Notes: generated from the sequence alone by a model not told the origin. A DNA stretch of 13,961 bases from JBBRGG01 sp038240875 (GCA_038240875.1 JBBRGG010000080.1:1-13961), one strand, 5' to 3'; counted from the stretch's first letter, positions 1 to 6,995 are shown. Made by a program: numbers and translations.

Positions 1-125
1 CGGGGACGGCCCGTTTCGCGGTCCATGACCAACGAAGCCGAGGAAACCGCGCCGTGGGGCTCAAAGAGAGCCTTCAACTGGGATTCCGTGGTGCTGAACG
101 ACAAATTACCTACGTACATCTTCAT
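1..125 (-). CDS. RRM-domain RNA-binding protein, N-terminal part (cut by window edge)
   Basis: The reverse strand reads M-K-M-Y-V-G-N-L-S-F-S-T-T-E-S-Q-L and continues to ...VMDRETGRP at the edge, 41 residues with no stop. MYVGNL matches the RNP-2 strand of the RNA recognition motif. The following S-x-T-T-E-x-x-L-x-x-L-F-E-x-x-G-x-V pattern is helix 1 and strand 2 of that fold, and DRETGRP precedes the RNP-1 strand, which lies outside the window. Bacterial relatives are small single-RRM proteins of roughly 80 to 120 residues that bind single-stranded RNA in the cytoplasm and are common in cyanobacteria and planctomycetes. The ATG at 125 is preceded by GGATGG 6 to 11 bases upstream. The ATG two codons later (119) is an alternative start. 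The homology call is firm; the length and the rest of the protein are unknown. Confidence 0.85.
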   Translation of the reverse strand, partial: MKMYVGNLSFSTTESQLKALFEPHGAVSSASLVMDRETGRP

Positions 126-465
126 GCTGCATCCATCCAAAGCCCGGGCAGATCGTGACCGGTGCTTCAGCTCGGGCAAATGAGGAGCGCCGGTGACCTT
201 GAGCGCGCCTATCTCAATCAAAGCGGCCCGAAGACATATAAGCCTATGCGCTTCTTTCACACTACGTTGACTTTCGCAAACCGTTTCGTCACTAGATTCT
301 GCGACAATCACTCTTAGATACGAAAAAAGTGCCCTGACACGCTGCGAGGGCACTTATTACGTCGGTTTTCTTTTCAATTAGATTCGACACTTCAAGAGGT
401 AAAGGCCACCCAAAAGTATCCATTCAAGCTCAAAAGCAACCCAAGCGCACGACATGATTCAAGCT
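126..465. other. Intergenic region between the RRM gene and atpC
   Basis: This 340-bp gap holds the 5' leader of the RRM gene (both flanking genes read leftward) and the atpC terminator at 323-355. No reading frame with recognisable protein features was seen on either strand. A promoter for the RRM gene must lie between about 130 and 320, but I could not pick out convincing -35 and -10 elements. Confidence 0.6.
323..355 (-). terminator. Rho-independent terminator of atpC
   Basis: A 9-bp perfect stem (AAGTGCCCT at 327-335 with AGGGCACTT at 347-355) closes an 11-nt loop. Read on the minus strand, the hairpin is followed at once by a run of six T (complement of 323-328). It lies about 110 bp past the atpC stop codon and is oriented to end its transcript. 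The plus-strand flank has no T run, so it acts in the minus direction only. Confidence 0.87.
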
Positions 466-861
466 TTAGACGTTCGCCACGCCGCTGGAAAGAATCTGCT
501 GCTTGGATCGTGCACGAGCCCCCGCCTTGGCATCGGTGCCTGCGACTTTAAGCTCAAGAGATACATCGGCCTGCGTCAGTTCTTCAGCGGGTATTGCCAT
601 CTCCGCGAGGATCGTGAGCTGGTTGTCGGCCATACGCACAAAGCCGTCCTCCACGTAATAGCTTCGCGTGCCGCCGATGCCCTTTTTGCTGTCGGCGAAG
701 GTCAGCTTGAGCTCACCCAAGCCCAATCGAGCAAGGATCGGAGCACGCCCTGGGAGGAACCCCATCAAGCCGTCCCACATCGGGACTGAGGCATAAGTGA
801 TCGCGTCGTCGAGCATCGCCGCCGAGGGGGTCACTAGCTTGCAGATCATCTCTTTGGCCAT
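466..861 (-). CDS. atpC: F1F0 ATP synthase epsilon subunit
   Basis: The 131-residue protein is the small central-stalk subunit of F-type ATP synthase, which contacts gamma and the c-ring and can inhibit ATP hydrolysis. The N-terminal beta-sandwich is recognisable: CKLVTPSAAML, VPMWDGLMGFLPGRAPILA (residues 27-45) and LGELKL match the epsilon pattern VPGxxGxxGxLPxHAPL...LxxGxL. Residues 90-131 are a short, alanine-rich C-terminal helical segment. The frame opens upstream to an ATG at 903, but I chose the ATG at 861 because GAGGAG lies 8 bases before it and the epsilon fold begins directly after it. A terminator follows at 323-355. The upstream neighbour is a divergent permease gene rather than atpD, so this subunit is encoded apart from any ATP synthase operon visible here. 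Confidence 0.88.
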   Translation of the reverse strand: MAKEMICKLVTPSAAMLDDAITYASVPMWDGLMGFLPGRAPILARLGLGELKLTFADSKKGIGGTRSYYVEDGFVRMADNQLTILAEMAIPAEELTQADVSLELKVAGTDAKAGARARSKQQILSSGVANV

Positions 862-1085
862 GGCCCAAACTCCTCTTCTTCCAAGCCTTTGGCGCAGACT
901 CAACAGCCCAGATCCAAAGTCTTTTCAAGGTTCAACAATGGTTCGTAACTAGCATATCCCTCGCAGCTCGGTCAGCAGCATAAGCGGGAACTAATCGTAG
1001 ACGCGACGGACTCACGACGCTGTCCACGCCAAAAACACTCAAGGTCCGAATCTGTCCAAACCAAATCCCTCCATACGCTGGCTTC

Positions 1086-2057
1086 GTGCGTCCTGGGTTG
1101 CCGATCATTTTCGCTGCATTGATCCTTGCTCTTCTTGTAGCGGCGAGCTTGCGCATGGGCCTTGATTTTTGGGCCGCCGACCCAGACATGGTCGGCACGC
1201 TCCTCAAAGTTCGTGGCATCCGAGTCGGCGTCGCGATCATCACCGGGAGCGCACTTGCCGTCGCAGGCGTTTTGTTGCAAGCACTCTTGCGAAATCCTCT
1301 TGCGTCACCCGACGTACTTGGCTTATCTGCGGGCGCTGGACTAGGTGTCATGATCGCCGCCTACAGCGCGTATGCAGCAGGATTAGGTATCGCGCATCTG
1401 GGGCTTTGGTCCGCGCCCGCTGCACTGGTTGGCGGGCTTGGTGCGCTCGGGCTTGTCTATCTTATAAGCCAGCGCCGCGGCCTTGTTGAACCAGTTTCGC
1501 TCATCCTGGTTGGCGTAGTGGTCAGTATTTTGTGTGGCAGCGGCATCGAATTTATCAAGCATTTGCTGCCGGATCGCGGGACAGCCGTGGGAAGGCTCTT
1601 GATGGGTTCAGTGCGAGATGTATCGATTTCGATGCTGATTGGCAGCGGCTTAGCGGCACTCATCGGCATTCTGGCCGCCTGGACCTCTGCGCGAGCAATC
1701 GATGCGGCGTCTCTCCCCGAAGACGAAGCCCGATCCGTGGGTGTTCAACTTGGCGTACTACGTTTGATCTTGTTCTCAGTTGCGGGCGTTCTTACCGCAG
1801 CTTCGGTAGTGCTCACGGGACCAATCGGCTTTATTGGACTTGTTGCGCCGCACCTGGCTCGATTGCTGGTTGGCCCATCGCACCGAATACTCATCCCGGC
1901 AGCCGCAATCTTGGGCGCGACGATTGTCGTGCTCGCCGACGCGCTCGCGCGAGTGATCGATTTAGGCTCTGGGCCGATGCCCGTGGGGATTCTCACGACA
2001 GTGCTCGGCGGGCCTTTGTTTATCTGGATGCTGCGGACACAGATGCGTGCTCGCTAA
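1086..2057 (+). CDS. FecCD/BtuC-family ABC transporter permease
   Basis: This 323-residue, very hydrophobic protein has about nine or ten membrane spans and near-normal length (E. coli BtuC is 326). It is the membrane channel of type II ABC importers for iron-siderophores, haem or corrinoids. Family signatures are LRNPLASPDVLGLSAGA (68-84), the ATPase-contact segment EDEARSVGV (212-220), GPIGFIGLVAPHLARL (245-260) and PMPVGILTTVLGGPLF (297-312). The start is a GTG at 1086 with no clear Shine-Dalgarno sequence. The frame is open back to a TAA at 981 with no ATG, GTG or TTG in between, and the first membrane span begins five residues after the GTG, so 1086 fits best. No ABC ATPase or secreted binding protein lies beside it. 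The substrate cannot be told from the sequence. Confidence 0.94.
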   Translation: MRPGLPIIFAALILALLVAASLRMGLDFWAADPDMVGTLLKVRGIRVGVAIITGSALAVAGVLLQALLRNPLASPDVLGLSAGAGLGVMIAAYSAYAAGLGIAHLGLWSAPAALVGGLGALGLVYLISQRRGLVEPVSLILVGVVVSILCGSGIEFIKHLLPDRGTAVGRLLMGSVRDVSISMLIGSGLAALIGILAAWTSARAIDAASLPEDEARSVGVQLGVLRLILFSVAGVLTAASVVLTGPIGFIGLVAPHLARLLVGPSHRILIPAAAILGATIVVLADALARVIDLGSGPMPVGILTTVLGGPLFIWMLRTQMRAR

Positions 2058-2106
2058 AGACCTTTGAATCGTGAGCATGCTGCCGCGACTGCTCGTGCAA
2101 CAAAGC

Positions 2107-2160
2107 AAAAAAACGCGGGGTCCGAACGATTCGGTGATGTACCGCTCCGCTCGGACCCCG
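2107..2160 (-). terminator. Rho-independent terminator of the CpcT-FKBP gene
   Basis: A 10-bp perfect inverted repeat (CGGGGTCCGA at 2116-2125 with TCGGACCCCG at 2151-2160) encloses a 25-nt loop. On the minus strand the second arm is followed by CG and then seven T (complement of 2107-2113). It lies about 135 bp past the stop codon of the leftward gene at 2295, in the gap between that gene and the convergent permease gene. The plus-strand side has no T run. Confidence 0.8.
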
Positions 2161-2294
2161 AGGAGTTGGCTCAGAATGCCCGAAACTATACCCCAAAGCC
2201 TTACCCACCGCTACTGGAATGTCCTGTGCACACACTTACGCCGATGGCACACAGACGTTTCAAGGATATTGGCTTGCTGCGTAAACGTATTTGG

Positions 2295-3443
2295 TCAGTT
2301 TGGCTTGGTCTGGGCTGGCTTGACTTCAATAGGCTTGATTTCGACCGGCTTCTTCTCGTTCTCTACAGGCTTGACTTCCATTTTGGAATCGTCCTGTGCC
2401 TTGGGTGCTGGCGTCACGCTGACCACTTCGATATCGAAGTAGAGGGAAGCATTTGGCGGAATCACGCCTGGGCGGCCACGTTCCCCATAGGCAAGTGCGC
2501 CAGGAATCATGATGCGCCGACGGTTACCAGGAACCAGCTCCGTCATCGCGCGGTTCCAACCCTCGATAAGTTTGGTTTCAAAGGCGTATTTGAGAGGAGA
2601 GCCACGGTCGTACGACGAATCAAAGACCTTGCCGTCGGCGAGGTAGCCAACATAGTGTACCTCGATGACGTCGCCTGCTTCCGCGACCTTGCCATTCACG
2701 GGCGCGTTGTAATTCACCACCGCCAACCCATCGCCCAAGTCCTTCATGCTCGCAACAGATTTAGATTTGCTGAACTCATACGCATCTCCCGCAGCGGGGC
2801 CCCAGACCTGCTTGCCCGCAGAGTCCATTCCCTTGTCTGAGCTCTTGAAGCTCGCCGAATCAAACGAAATCGAACTGGTCATGCTGGTCGCGCCCCCAAC
2901 GCTCGTGGGATAGGCGTGGTCGGTTGCGCCCTTATATCCAGCGCCATCGGCGGTCAGCCTGATATCCAATGTCGTCACAAAGTCGTCCGCAGCCAGATTT
3001 GGGAAGTTTGCCGGTGCGGCGAACGTGCCCACCGCAGAACCGAGCACGCCCCCTTTGCGACGAAATTCCAGTGTCCGCATGTGGATCGCGTTGTTCGCGC
3101 CGCGGTAGAAGTGCCACACGCCATGGCGGTACGGACGCCACGCGCTGTCGGCGCGAGCTGTTTCAAAGTACATGACGTCGGTCATGCCTTCGATCGCGAC
3201 AGGCGCCGCACTGATGATGACGCCCACGCCATTGTCCAAGGCTTGGTTGCTCGTCCATGAACCGGTCAGCATGGCGCCGATCTTCTCCAACTCAGGGTTG
3301 GTCCAGGCGGGGGCAGCGGCTGCCGCGATCATCTTCATTTCAGGTTTGCTGTCCTGTGCAATCGCCGAATTTGCCACAATGCCGGTGGCGATGCCTGCGA
3401 TTGCGAGCATGGTGCAAAGAGTACGACAAGTCATTATCTGCAT
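2295..3443 (-). CDS. Secreted CpcT/CpeT-like domain fused to an FKBP-type peptidyl-prolyl isomerase
   Basis: The protein has 382 residues. Residues 1-29 form a signal peptide with likely cleavage after SAIA, so it acts outside the cytoplasmic membrane. Residues about 52-226 resemble the CpcT/CpeT lipocalin-like bilin lyase family: LTGSWTSNQA, YFE, WRPYRHGVWHF and VWGPAAGDAYEFSKS correspond to its conserved blocks. Residues about 255-345 are a complete FKBP domain. Its binding-pocket residues are present by comparison with FKBP12: Y264, F274, D275, F288, I293, W296, Y319 and F336. It should catalyse proline cis-trans isomerisation in secreted proteins. The tail (350-382) is low-complexity, with repeated VKP/IKP. 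AAGGAAAG lies 7 bases before the ATG at 3443. Function of the CpcT-like part in what is presumably a non-photosynthetic host is unknown. Confidence 0.9.
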   Translation of the reverse strand: MQIMTCRTLCTMLAIAGIATGIVANSAIAQDSKPEMKMIAAAAAPAWTNPELEKIGAMLTGSWTSNQALDNGVGVIISAAPVAIEGMTDVMYFETARADSAWRPYRHGVWHFYRGANNAIHMRTLEFRRKGGVLGSAVGTFAAPANFPNLAADDFVTTLDIRLTADGAGYKGATDHAYPTSVGGATSMTSSISFDSASFKSSDKGMDSAGKQVWGPAAGDAYEFSKSKSVASMKDLGDGLAVVNYNAPVNGKVAEAGDVIEVHYVGYLADGKVFDSSYDRGSPLKYAFETKLIEGWNRAMTELVPGNRRRIMIPGALAYGERGRPGVIPPNASLYFDIEVVSVTPAPKAQDDSKMEVKPVENEKKPVEIKPIEVKPAQTKPN

Positions 3444-3496
3444 GGGTGGTCTTTCCTTGGTACTTGAGAGCGATGCATGAGCGATCAGGTTTATTT

Positions 3497-3525
3497 ATTT
3501 TTTACACGGATAACGCGTGCGTCAA
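3497..3525 (-). promoter_or_regulatory. Possible sigma-70-like promoter of the CpcT-FKBP gene
   Basis: On the minus strand TTGACG (3525-3520) is followed after 17 bases by AAAAAT (3502-3497), inside an A/T-rich stretch; TAAAAA with a 15-base spacer is an alternative -10. This would give a leader of about 45 nt before the ATG at 3443. The -10 match is weak, so this is a candidate only. Confidence 0.3.
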
Positions 3526-3550
3526 CCTGCTTACATGCATTCCAATTAAT

Positions 3551-3600
3551 CTTGGCGTCTGATTCAATCGTGGCTTCCGACTCAATCTTGGCATCTGACA
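3551..3600. repeat. 18-bp imperfect tandem repeat, about 2.7 copies
   Basis: Units begin at 3551 (cttggcgtctgattcaat), 3569 (cgtggcttccgactcaat) and 3587 (cttggcatctgaca, then divergent). The array lies in the 249-bp gap between mdh and the CpcT-FKBP gene, both leftward. No gene is evident in it, and it has no hairpin or T run, so it is not an obvious terminator for mdh. Confidence 0.7.
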
Positions 3601-3692
3601 AGGCTGCGCTCGGTATTTTAATGGTTTACGGACGTGTACGCGATACATCGGCCAGATTACGTGCGTAGTCCAATCAGGGCAGCATGTTAGGC

Positions 3693-4679
3693 TTATGCCA
3701 ACTCGGGGAAGAGTTTAATGGTCGCCGCGAGCAAGTCCTTGACGTGAGAGATGGATTCGTCCATGCTCGCACGTTCTTCGGGGTTCATATTAAATGTAAT
3801 GACCTTTTCGACGCCGTTGCCACCGATGATACAGGGGACGCCGACGAACATGCCCTTGCCCTTTTTGCCCGTGGCGATGCCGAACTCATCTTCGCAGTAC
3901 GCGGCACAGGGAATGACCCGCTTCTTATCGCGAACGATGGCCTCGACCATTTCGACCGAACCTGCAGAAGGGGCGTACCAGGCGCTAGTGCCCATGAGCT
4001 TAACGATCTCTCCGCCACCGACTTTGGCACGATCAACGCACGACTTGATCTTCTCGGCGGAGAGCAAGTCCTGGATCGGGATGCCGTTGACGCTGGTCAA
4101 GCGAGGCAGTGGCACCATGTCGTCGCCGTGGCCGCCAAGAAGCAAGCCTTGAATGTCTTCGACCGAGCAGCCAAGCTCCATCGCGAGAAAGGTTTTGTAG
4201 CGAGCAACGTCGAGCGCGCCAGCTTGGCCAAGCACGCGGTTGGCGGGAAAGCCGGTGACCTTCCACATCACGTACACCATCGCGTCCAATGGGTTGGACA
4301 CGACGATGACGATCGCGTCGGGTGCGTACTTCTTGATGTTCTCGGCGACGTTCTTGACGATCCCTGTGTTGATCGAGACAAGGTCATCGCGGCTCTGGCC
4401 CGGCTTGCGAGGTACCCCTGCGGTGACGATGATGACGTCAGAACCCGCGATGTCAGCGTAATCAAAGGTGCCTGTGATGCGTGCGTCGAACTTCTCGACC
4501 GGGCCACAGCAGGCAAGATCCAGAGCCTTGCCCTTTGGCATGTGAAGCTCGGGCTTGTCCTTGTTGGCGATATCGAGAAGCACGACATCGCCCAGTTCCT
4601 TCATGGCGATAGAACGGGCGCACTCGCCGCCGATGTTTCCTGCACCGATAACGCTGATCTTCGCGCGACGCATGGCCAT
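3693..4679 (-). CDS. mdh: Malate dehydrogenase (NAD-dependent, LDH-like type)
   Basis: This 328-residue cytosolic enzyme interconverts malate and oxaloacetate with NAD in the TCA cycle. The Rossmann motif GAGNIGG is at 12-18, and D36 after the second strand indicates NAD rather than NADP. Substrate and catalytic residues are present: R91 and R97 in the active-site loop (RKPGQSRDDL), N129 in VVSNPLD, D157 and R160 in GQAGALDVAR, and H184 in GGHGDDMVP. The arginine at 91 marks malate rather than lactate specificity. GTSAWYAPSAG (230-240) is also typical. The Met usual in KPGMSR is Gln95 here, a mild departure. AGGAG lies 10 bases before the ATG at 4679; the ATG two codons later is spaced too far. 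It is transcribed alone, divergently from the DJ-1 gene. Confidence 0.97.
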   Translation of the reverse strand: MAMRRAKISVIGAGNIGGECARSIAMKELGDVVLLDIANKDKPELHMPKGKALDLACCGPVEKFDARITGTFDYADIAGSDVIIVTAGVPRKPGQSRDDLVSINTGIVKNVAENIKKYAPDAIVIVVSNPLDAMVYVMWKVTGFPANRVLGQAGALDVARYKTFLAMELGCSVEDIQGLLLGGHGDDMVPLPRLTSVNGIPIQDLLSAEKIKSCVDRAKVGGGEIVKLMGTSAWYAPSAGSVEMVEAIVRDKKRVIPCAAYCEDEFGIATGKKGKGMFVGVPCIIGGNGVEKVITFNMNPEERASMDESISHVKDLLAATIKLFPELA

Positions 4680-4998
4680 ATTCAGTGAACTCCTATGGTG
4701 GAAACCGCTGATGGAAAAAATACTGCAAACGATCTACATAGCGCGAGCGGTGGTACTGCAGATAATGGTCCGTACGCATCTCTCATGACTTACACTTCCC
4801 GCCCAACCATAGGTACACGAATTGTGCGCACCAACCTGGCCGAAACGTACCCAGCATACCAGCCCGGACAGTTGGTGCAAACATGTAAGGACGCTGGCCA
4901 AGCACGCTGGCCCTCGTCCCCGCAAGCATAAAACCCTCATTCAGCTTCCTTTAGTACGATGAGCCTTCCCAACGCCTCACCAGCGCAAAGGATCGTAC
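4680..4998. other. Divergent promoter region between mdh and the DJ-1 gene
   Basis: This 319-bp gap separates two genes read in opposite directions and must carry both promoters. A 9-bp direct repeat, ACGCTGGCC, occurs at 4891-4899 and 4904-4912 (13-bp period), about 90 to 110 bp before the DJ-1 start. It could be an operator or chance. No protein-like reading frame was recognised, and no promoter elements stand out. Confidence 0.5.
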
Positions 4999-5595
4999 AT
5001 GACACAACTCAAGTCCGATTTCGCCGCGTCCCACTCTAAGCCTCTCGCAGGCCGCAAAGTTGCAGTACTTGCAACCGATGGCTTTGAACAGATTGAACTT
5101 ACTTCACCTGTCGAAGTACTCAAAGCCGCCGGTGCAGAAGTCTCTATCGTCAGCCTCGCCGCCGGTGAGATCCAAGGCTTCCACCACTTCGATAAGGCCG
5201 ACCTCTTCCTTGTCGATCTTGTCGTCACCAACACATCTGCCTCTACCTTCGACGCCCTACTACTTCCGGGCGGCTTGGGCAACCCTGATGTTCTTCGCGC
5301 GAACCCTGCTGCAGTCTCCTTCGTCCGCCAATTTTTCGAGCAGCACAAGCCTGTCGCCGCCATCTGCCACGGCCCTTGGCTGCTCGTCGAAGCCGATGTC
5401 CTTAAAGGCCGCCATGTGACGTCGTACCCATCCATCAAGACCGACCTTATTAACGCTGGCGCAGAATGGACAGATGAGGATTGCGTCGTCGATCAAGGCC
5501 TTATTACCAGCCGAAGTCCCAAAGACCTCGAAGCCTTCAACGCCAAACTGATCGAAGAATTCGCCGAAGGCGTCCACCAAGGCCAGCACGCCTAA
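4999..5595 (+). CDS. DJ-1/PfpI family protein (type 1 glutamine amidotransferase-like)
   Basis: The 198-residue protein has the DJ-1/PfpI flavodoxin-like fold. KVAVLATDGFEQIELTSP (20-37) carries the conserved glutamate (E30), DALLLPGG (85-92) is the central strand and turn, and AICHGPWLL (121-129) is the nucleophile elbow with Cys123 and His124, as in YhbO and PfpI. ITSRSPKDLEAF near the C terminus is also typical of the PfpI branch. Relatives are described as stress-protective proteases, deglycases or glyoxalases in the cytoplasm. Which activity applies cannot be read from sequence. AGGA lies 6 bases before the ATG. The first 17 residues before the fold are a short extension compared with most relatives. 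Confidence 0.92.
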   Translation: MTQLKSDFAASHSKPLAGRKVAVLATDGFEQIELTSPVEVLKAAGAEVSIVSLAAGEIQGFHHFDKADLFLVDLVVTNTSASTFDALLLPGGLGNPDVLRANPAAVSFVRQFFEQHKPVAAICHGPWLLVEADVLKGRHVTSYPSIKTDLINAGAEWTDEDCVVDQGLITSRSPKDLEAFNAKLIEEFAEGVHQGQHA

Positions 5596-5662
5596 AAAAT
5601 CCCGCGTGACACCACTACTTTCCGGTTGGCCTCGCCAATCTGCCCGTGTTGCCCCTGAATGA

Positions 5663-5874
5663 TGGTTTGGGTGGCAAACCCGCTGCATCTTCTCCAACGC
5701 CTGCGACTGCTTGACTAACAACGAAGCCAAGCTGAAGGTTCTTTGTGCTTCAGACCCCGCGTGCTTTACCTGTCCCGCCTGCCCTGCTTACCTCGCTGAC
5801 TACAACCAGGATGGCGGTATCACCGGCGAAGATTCGGTGCCTTCTTTACCGCCGTCGAAGCTGGCGGCTGCTGA
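5663..5874 (+). pseudogene. Frameshifted GC-type dockerin C-terminal remnant
   Basis: One frame gives a Cys-rich stretch (CPACPAYLADYNQDGG, then ITGED to position 5833). The adjoining frame from 5836 gives GAFFTAVEAGGC followed by TGA at 5872-5874. Joined, they match the C-terminal GC-type dockerin module of Phycisphaerae secreted proteins (ADYNQDGGxxGxDVxAFFxxxEAGGC-stop). One base is missing around 5834-5835, where a codon such as GTC is expected. No good start codon or recognisable domain lies upstream: the frame opens after a TGA at 5660-5662, and only a TTG at 5711 could start it. It is therefore most likely the tail of a decayed exported protein rather than a live gene. The left boundary is arbitrary. 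Confidence 0.7.
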
Positions 5875-5916
5875 GAGCAGGCATTCGTGTAGTAAAGCCA
5901 TTCACTTAGAACGTTC

Positions 5917-5942
5917 AACCCTGGCACGAGCCGGGGTTTTTT
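5917..5942 (+). terminator. Rho-independent terminator (plus strand)
   Basis: A 9-bp stem (AACCCTGGC at 5917-5925 with GCCGGGGTT at 5930-5938, one T-G wobble) encloses the tetraloop ACGA. It runs into six T (5937-5942). It lies just after the dockerin remnant and would end transcripts from the DJ-1 gene as well as any read-through of the remnant. Confidence 0.88.
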
Positions 5943-5946
5943 CATC

Positions 5947-6000
5947 GGGTACTTTGTTTATATTGGGTACTTTGTTCAAATTGTGTTCTTTATTCAAATG
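5947..6000. repeat. 18-bp tandem repeat, three copies
   Basis: Three contiguous units start at 5947 (gggtactttgtttatatt), 5965 (gggtactttgttcaaatt) and 5983 (gtgttctttattcaaatg). The first two differ at three positions and the third is more diverged. The array sits between the plus-strand terminator and the minus-strand hairpin at 6003-6029. Confidence 0.85.
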
Positions 6001-6002
6001 AA

Positions 6003-6029
6003 AGAAGGCCAGCCCAAGGCCGACCTTCT
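6003..6029 (-). terminator. Hairpin, likely terminator of the PEP-CTERM gene
   Basis: Twelve paired positions with two mismatches (AGAAGGCCAGCC at 6003-6014, GGCCGACCTTCT at 6018-6029) close a 3-nt loop. On the minus strand it is followed by TTCATTTG, a weak T-rich tail. It lies 46 bp past the stop of the leftward gene at 6076. The stem is strong but the tail is poor, so the terminator role is probable only. Confidence 0.6.
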
Positions 6030-6075
6030 GTGACAAATTTCTATGTGCATGGCTCACACGCGCCAAAGGCTCAAC

Positions 6076-6768
6076 TTACCGCACGCGACGGCGACGCCCA
6101 GCGCATACGCCAAGCAGCGCAAAGCCCGCGAGCGTGGTCGGCGCGGGGATCACGCTGACGTTGAGATTGTCAATGCCCCAGGATTCATCGCCGCCACCTT
6201 GCCAGCCATTGCCCGAAGCAAAGAACGAGATCGTGACGCTACTCGCGGTGTGAGGAATGTTCTGGAGCGAAGACTCAAGGCTCATGTCATAGGCCCGGTC
6301 GTTGAAGCCGCCGAAACCGCGTGAGGCTAAGCCGTTGCCGATGTCGCCATTGACAGGCGGGTTGTAGTTGACGCTGCCAGACTGAATGGCGAAAGTCGCC
6401 TGGAAAACCGAGACGCTGTCAACCGTGACATTGAAGAAGTCGGGAGAGGGTGCGCCGTTGGTGCTATCCCAGCTATCGATGACCGCGAGGAGGAACCCGA
6501 TGCTGATAGACGTGTGTGAAGGGAGGTTGGTCATGGTGAGGGTCGTCGCGGCGGCGGGGTTGCCGGTGCTGTCGTTGTAGAGGAAGTTGCCACTGAAGGT
6601 GTTGCCCAGGTTGCCCAAGCCATTGAAGCCTTGAACGCCGGCATTGTTGATGAAGCCACCGATTTCAGCGGGCGTGCCGGTGTTGAAGTCATTGAAGAAA
6701 ACTTGTTGGCTCATGGCGGAGCCTGCAGTAATCGCGACAACGCTTGCGGAAATCAGGGTACGAATCAT
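6076..6768 (-). CDS. Secreted PEP-CTERM-type protein of unknown function
   Basis: The 230-residue protein begins with a signal peptide (MIRTLISASVVAITAGSAMS, cleavage near residue 20). It continues as a Gly/Asn/Ser/Thr-rich region that reads as beta-strands (TTLTMTNLPSH, ISIGFLLAVIDSWD, FFNVTVDSVSVF, SSVTISFFASGN), consistent with an extracellular beta-sandwich. It ends with VIPAP, a hydrophobic span (TTLAGFALLGVCAG) and RRRRVR, residues 206-230. This is the planctomycete variant of the PEP-CTERM signal, thought to be processed by exosortase-type enzymes for surface anchoring. ESWGIDNLNVSV just before the signal is a common closing strand in such proteins. GGAG lies 9 bases before the ATG at 6768. 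No catalytic motif was recognised. Confidence 0.82.
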   Translation of the reverse strand: MIRTLISASVVAITAGSAMSQQVFFNDFNTGTPAEIGGFINNAGVQGFNGLGNLGNTFSGNFLYNDSTGNPAAATTLTMTNLPSHTSISIGFLLAVIDSWDSTNGAPSPDFFNVTVDSVSVFQATFAIQSGSVNYNPPVNGDIGNGLASRGFGGFNDRAYDMSLESSLQNIPHTASSVTISFFASGNGWQGGGDESWGIDNLNVSVIPAPTTLAGFALLGVCAGRRRRVR

Positions 6769-6995
6769 GGCATCTCACTCCAACGAGTCGGTTCAAGTAC
6801 CGTTCAGAGCGCACACTGCTCATGAAAAGCCACGGCATGGCGAATTGCAATGTTTGACCAAGAACCTAAAGTTACATCACGGTACCGGAAATGCCAATAA
6901 TCCCTGAATTATTCCTGCGAATCGTCCCAAAGCACACACACGTTTAGGCGATTGCAGTCGATCTCAACTCGTTAACCCCACCCCAAACCCCCCAC

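Noticed and set aside
904..1085. A cobalamin riboswitch upstream of the permease gene
   Set aside because: I looked for the B12-box type pattern and the GGGAA...GCNACTG blocks. Only scattered fragments such as GGGAACTA are present, and no consistent helices could be drawn.
2064..2840. A 258-codon open frame on the plus strand after the permease gene
   Set aside because: It runs over the terminator and then antisense to the FKBP coding sequence, and its translation has no family resemblance.
3684..4688. A 334-codon open frame on the plus strand
   Set aside because: It lies wholly antisense to malate dehydrogenase, whose motifs are complete. The antisense protein has no recognisable feature, and its openness follows from the codon use of mdh.
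4695..4931. A 78-codon plus-strand frame in the mdh and DJ-1 gap
   Set aside because: There is no good ribosome binding site or recognisable protein feature, and it occupies the region needed for the divergent promoters.
5596..5690. A short minus-strand frame that could be a gene end
   Set aside because: Only about 24 plausible codons end near 5600, with no recognisable motif and no upstream continuation in frame that looks coding.
6976..6993. A G-quadruplex on the minus strand after the stop at 6996
   Set aside because: Only three separate G-runs (6, 4 and 4) are present, one short of a standard intramolecular quadruplex.
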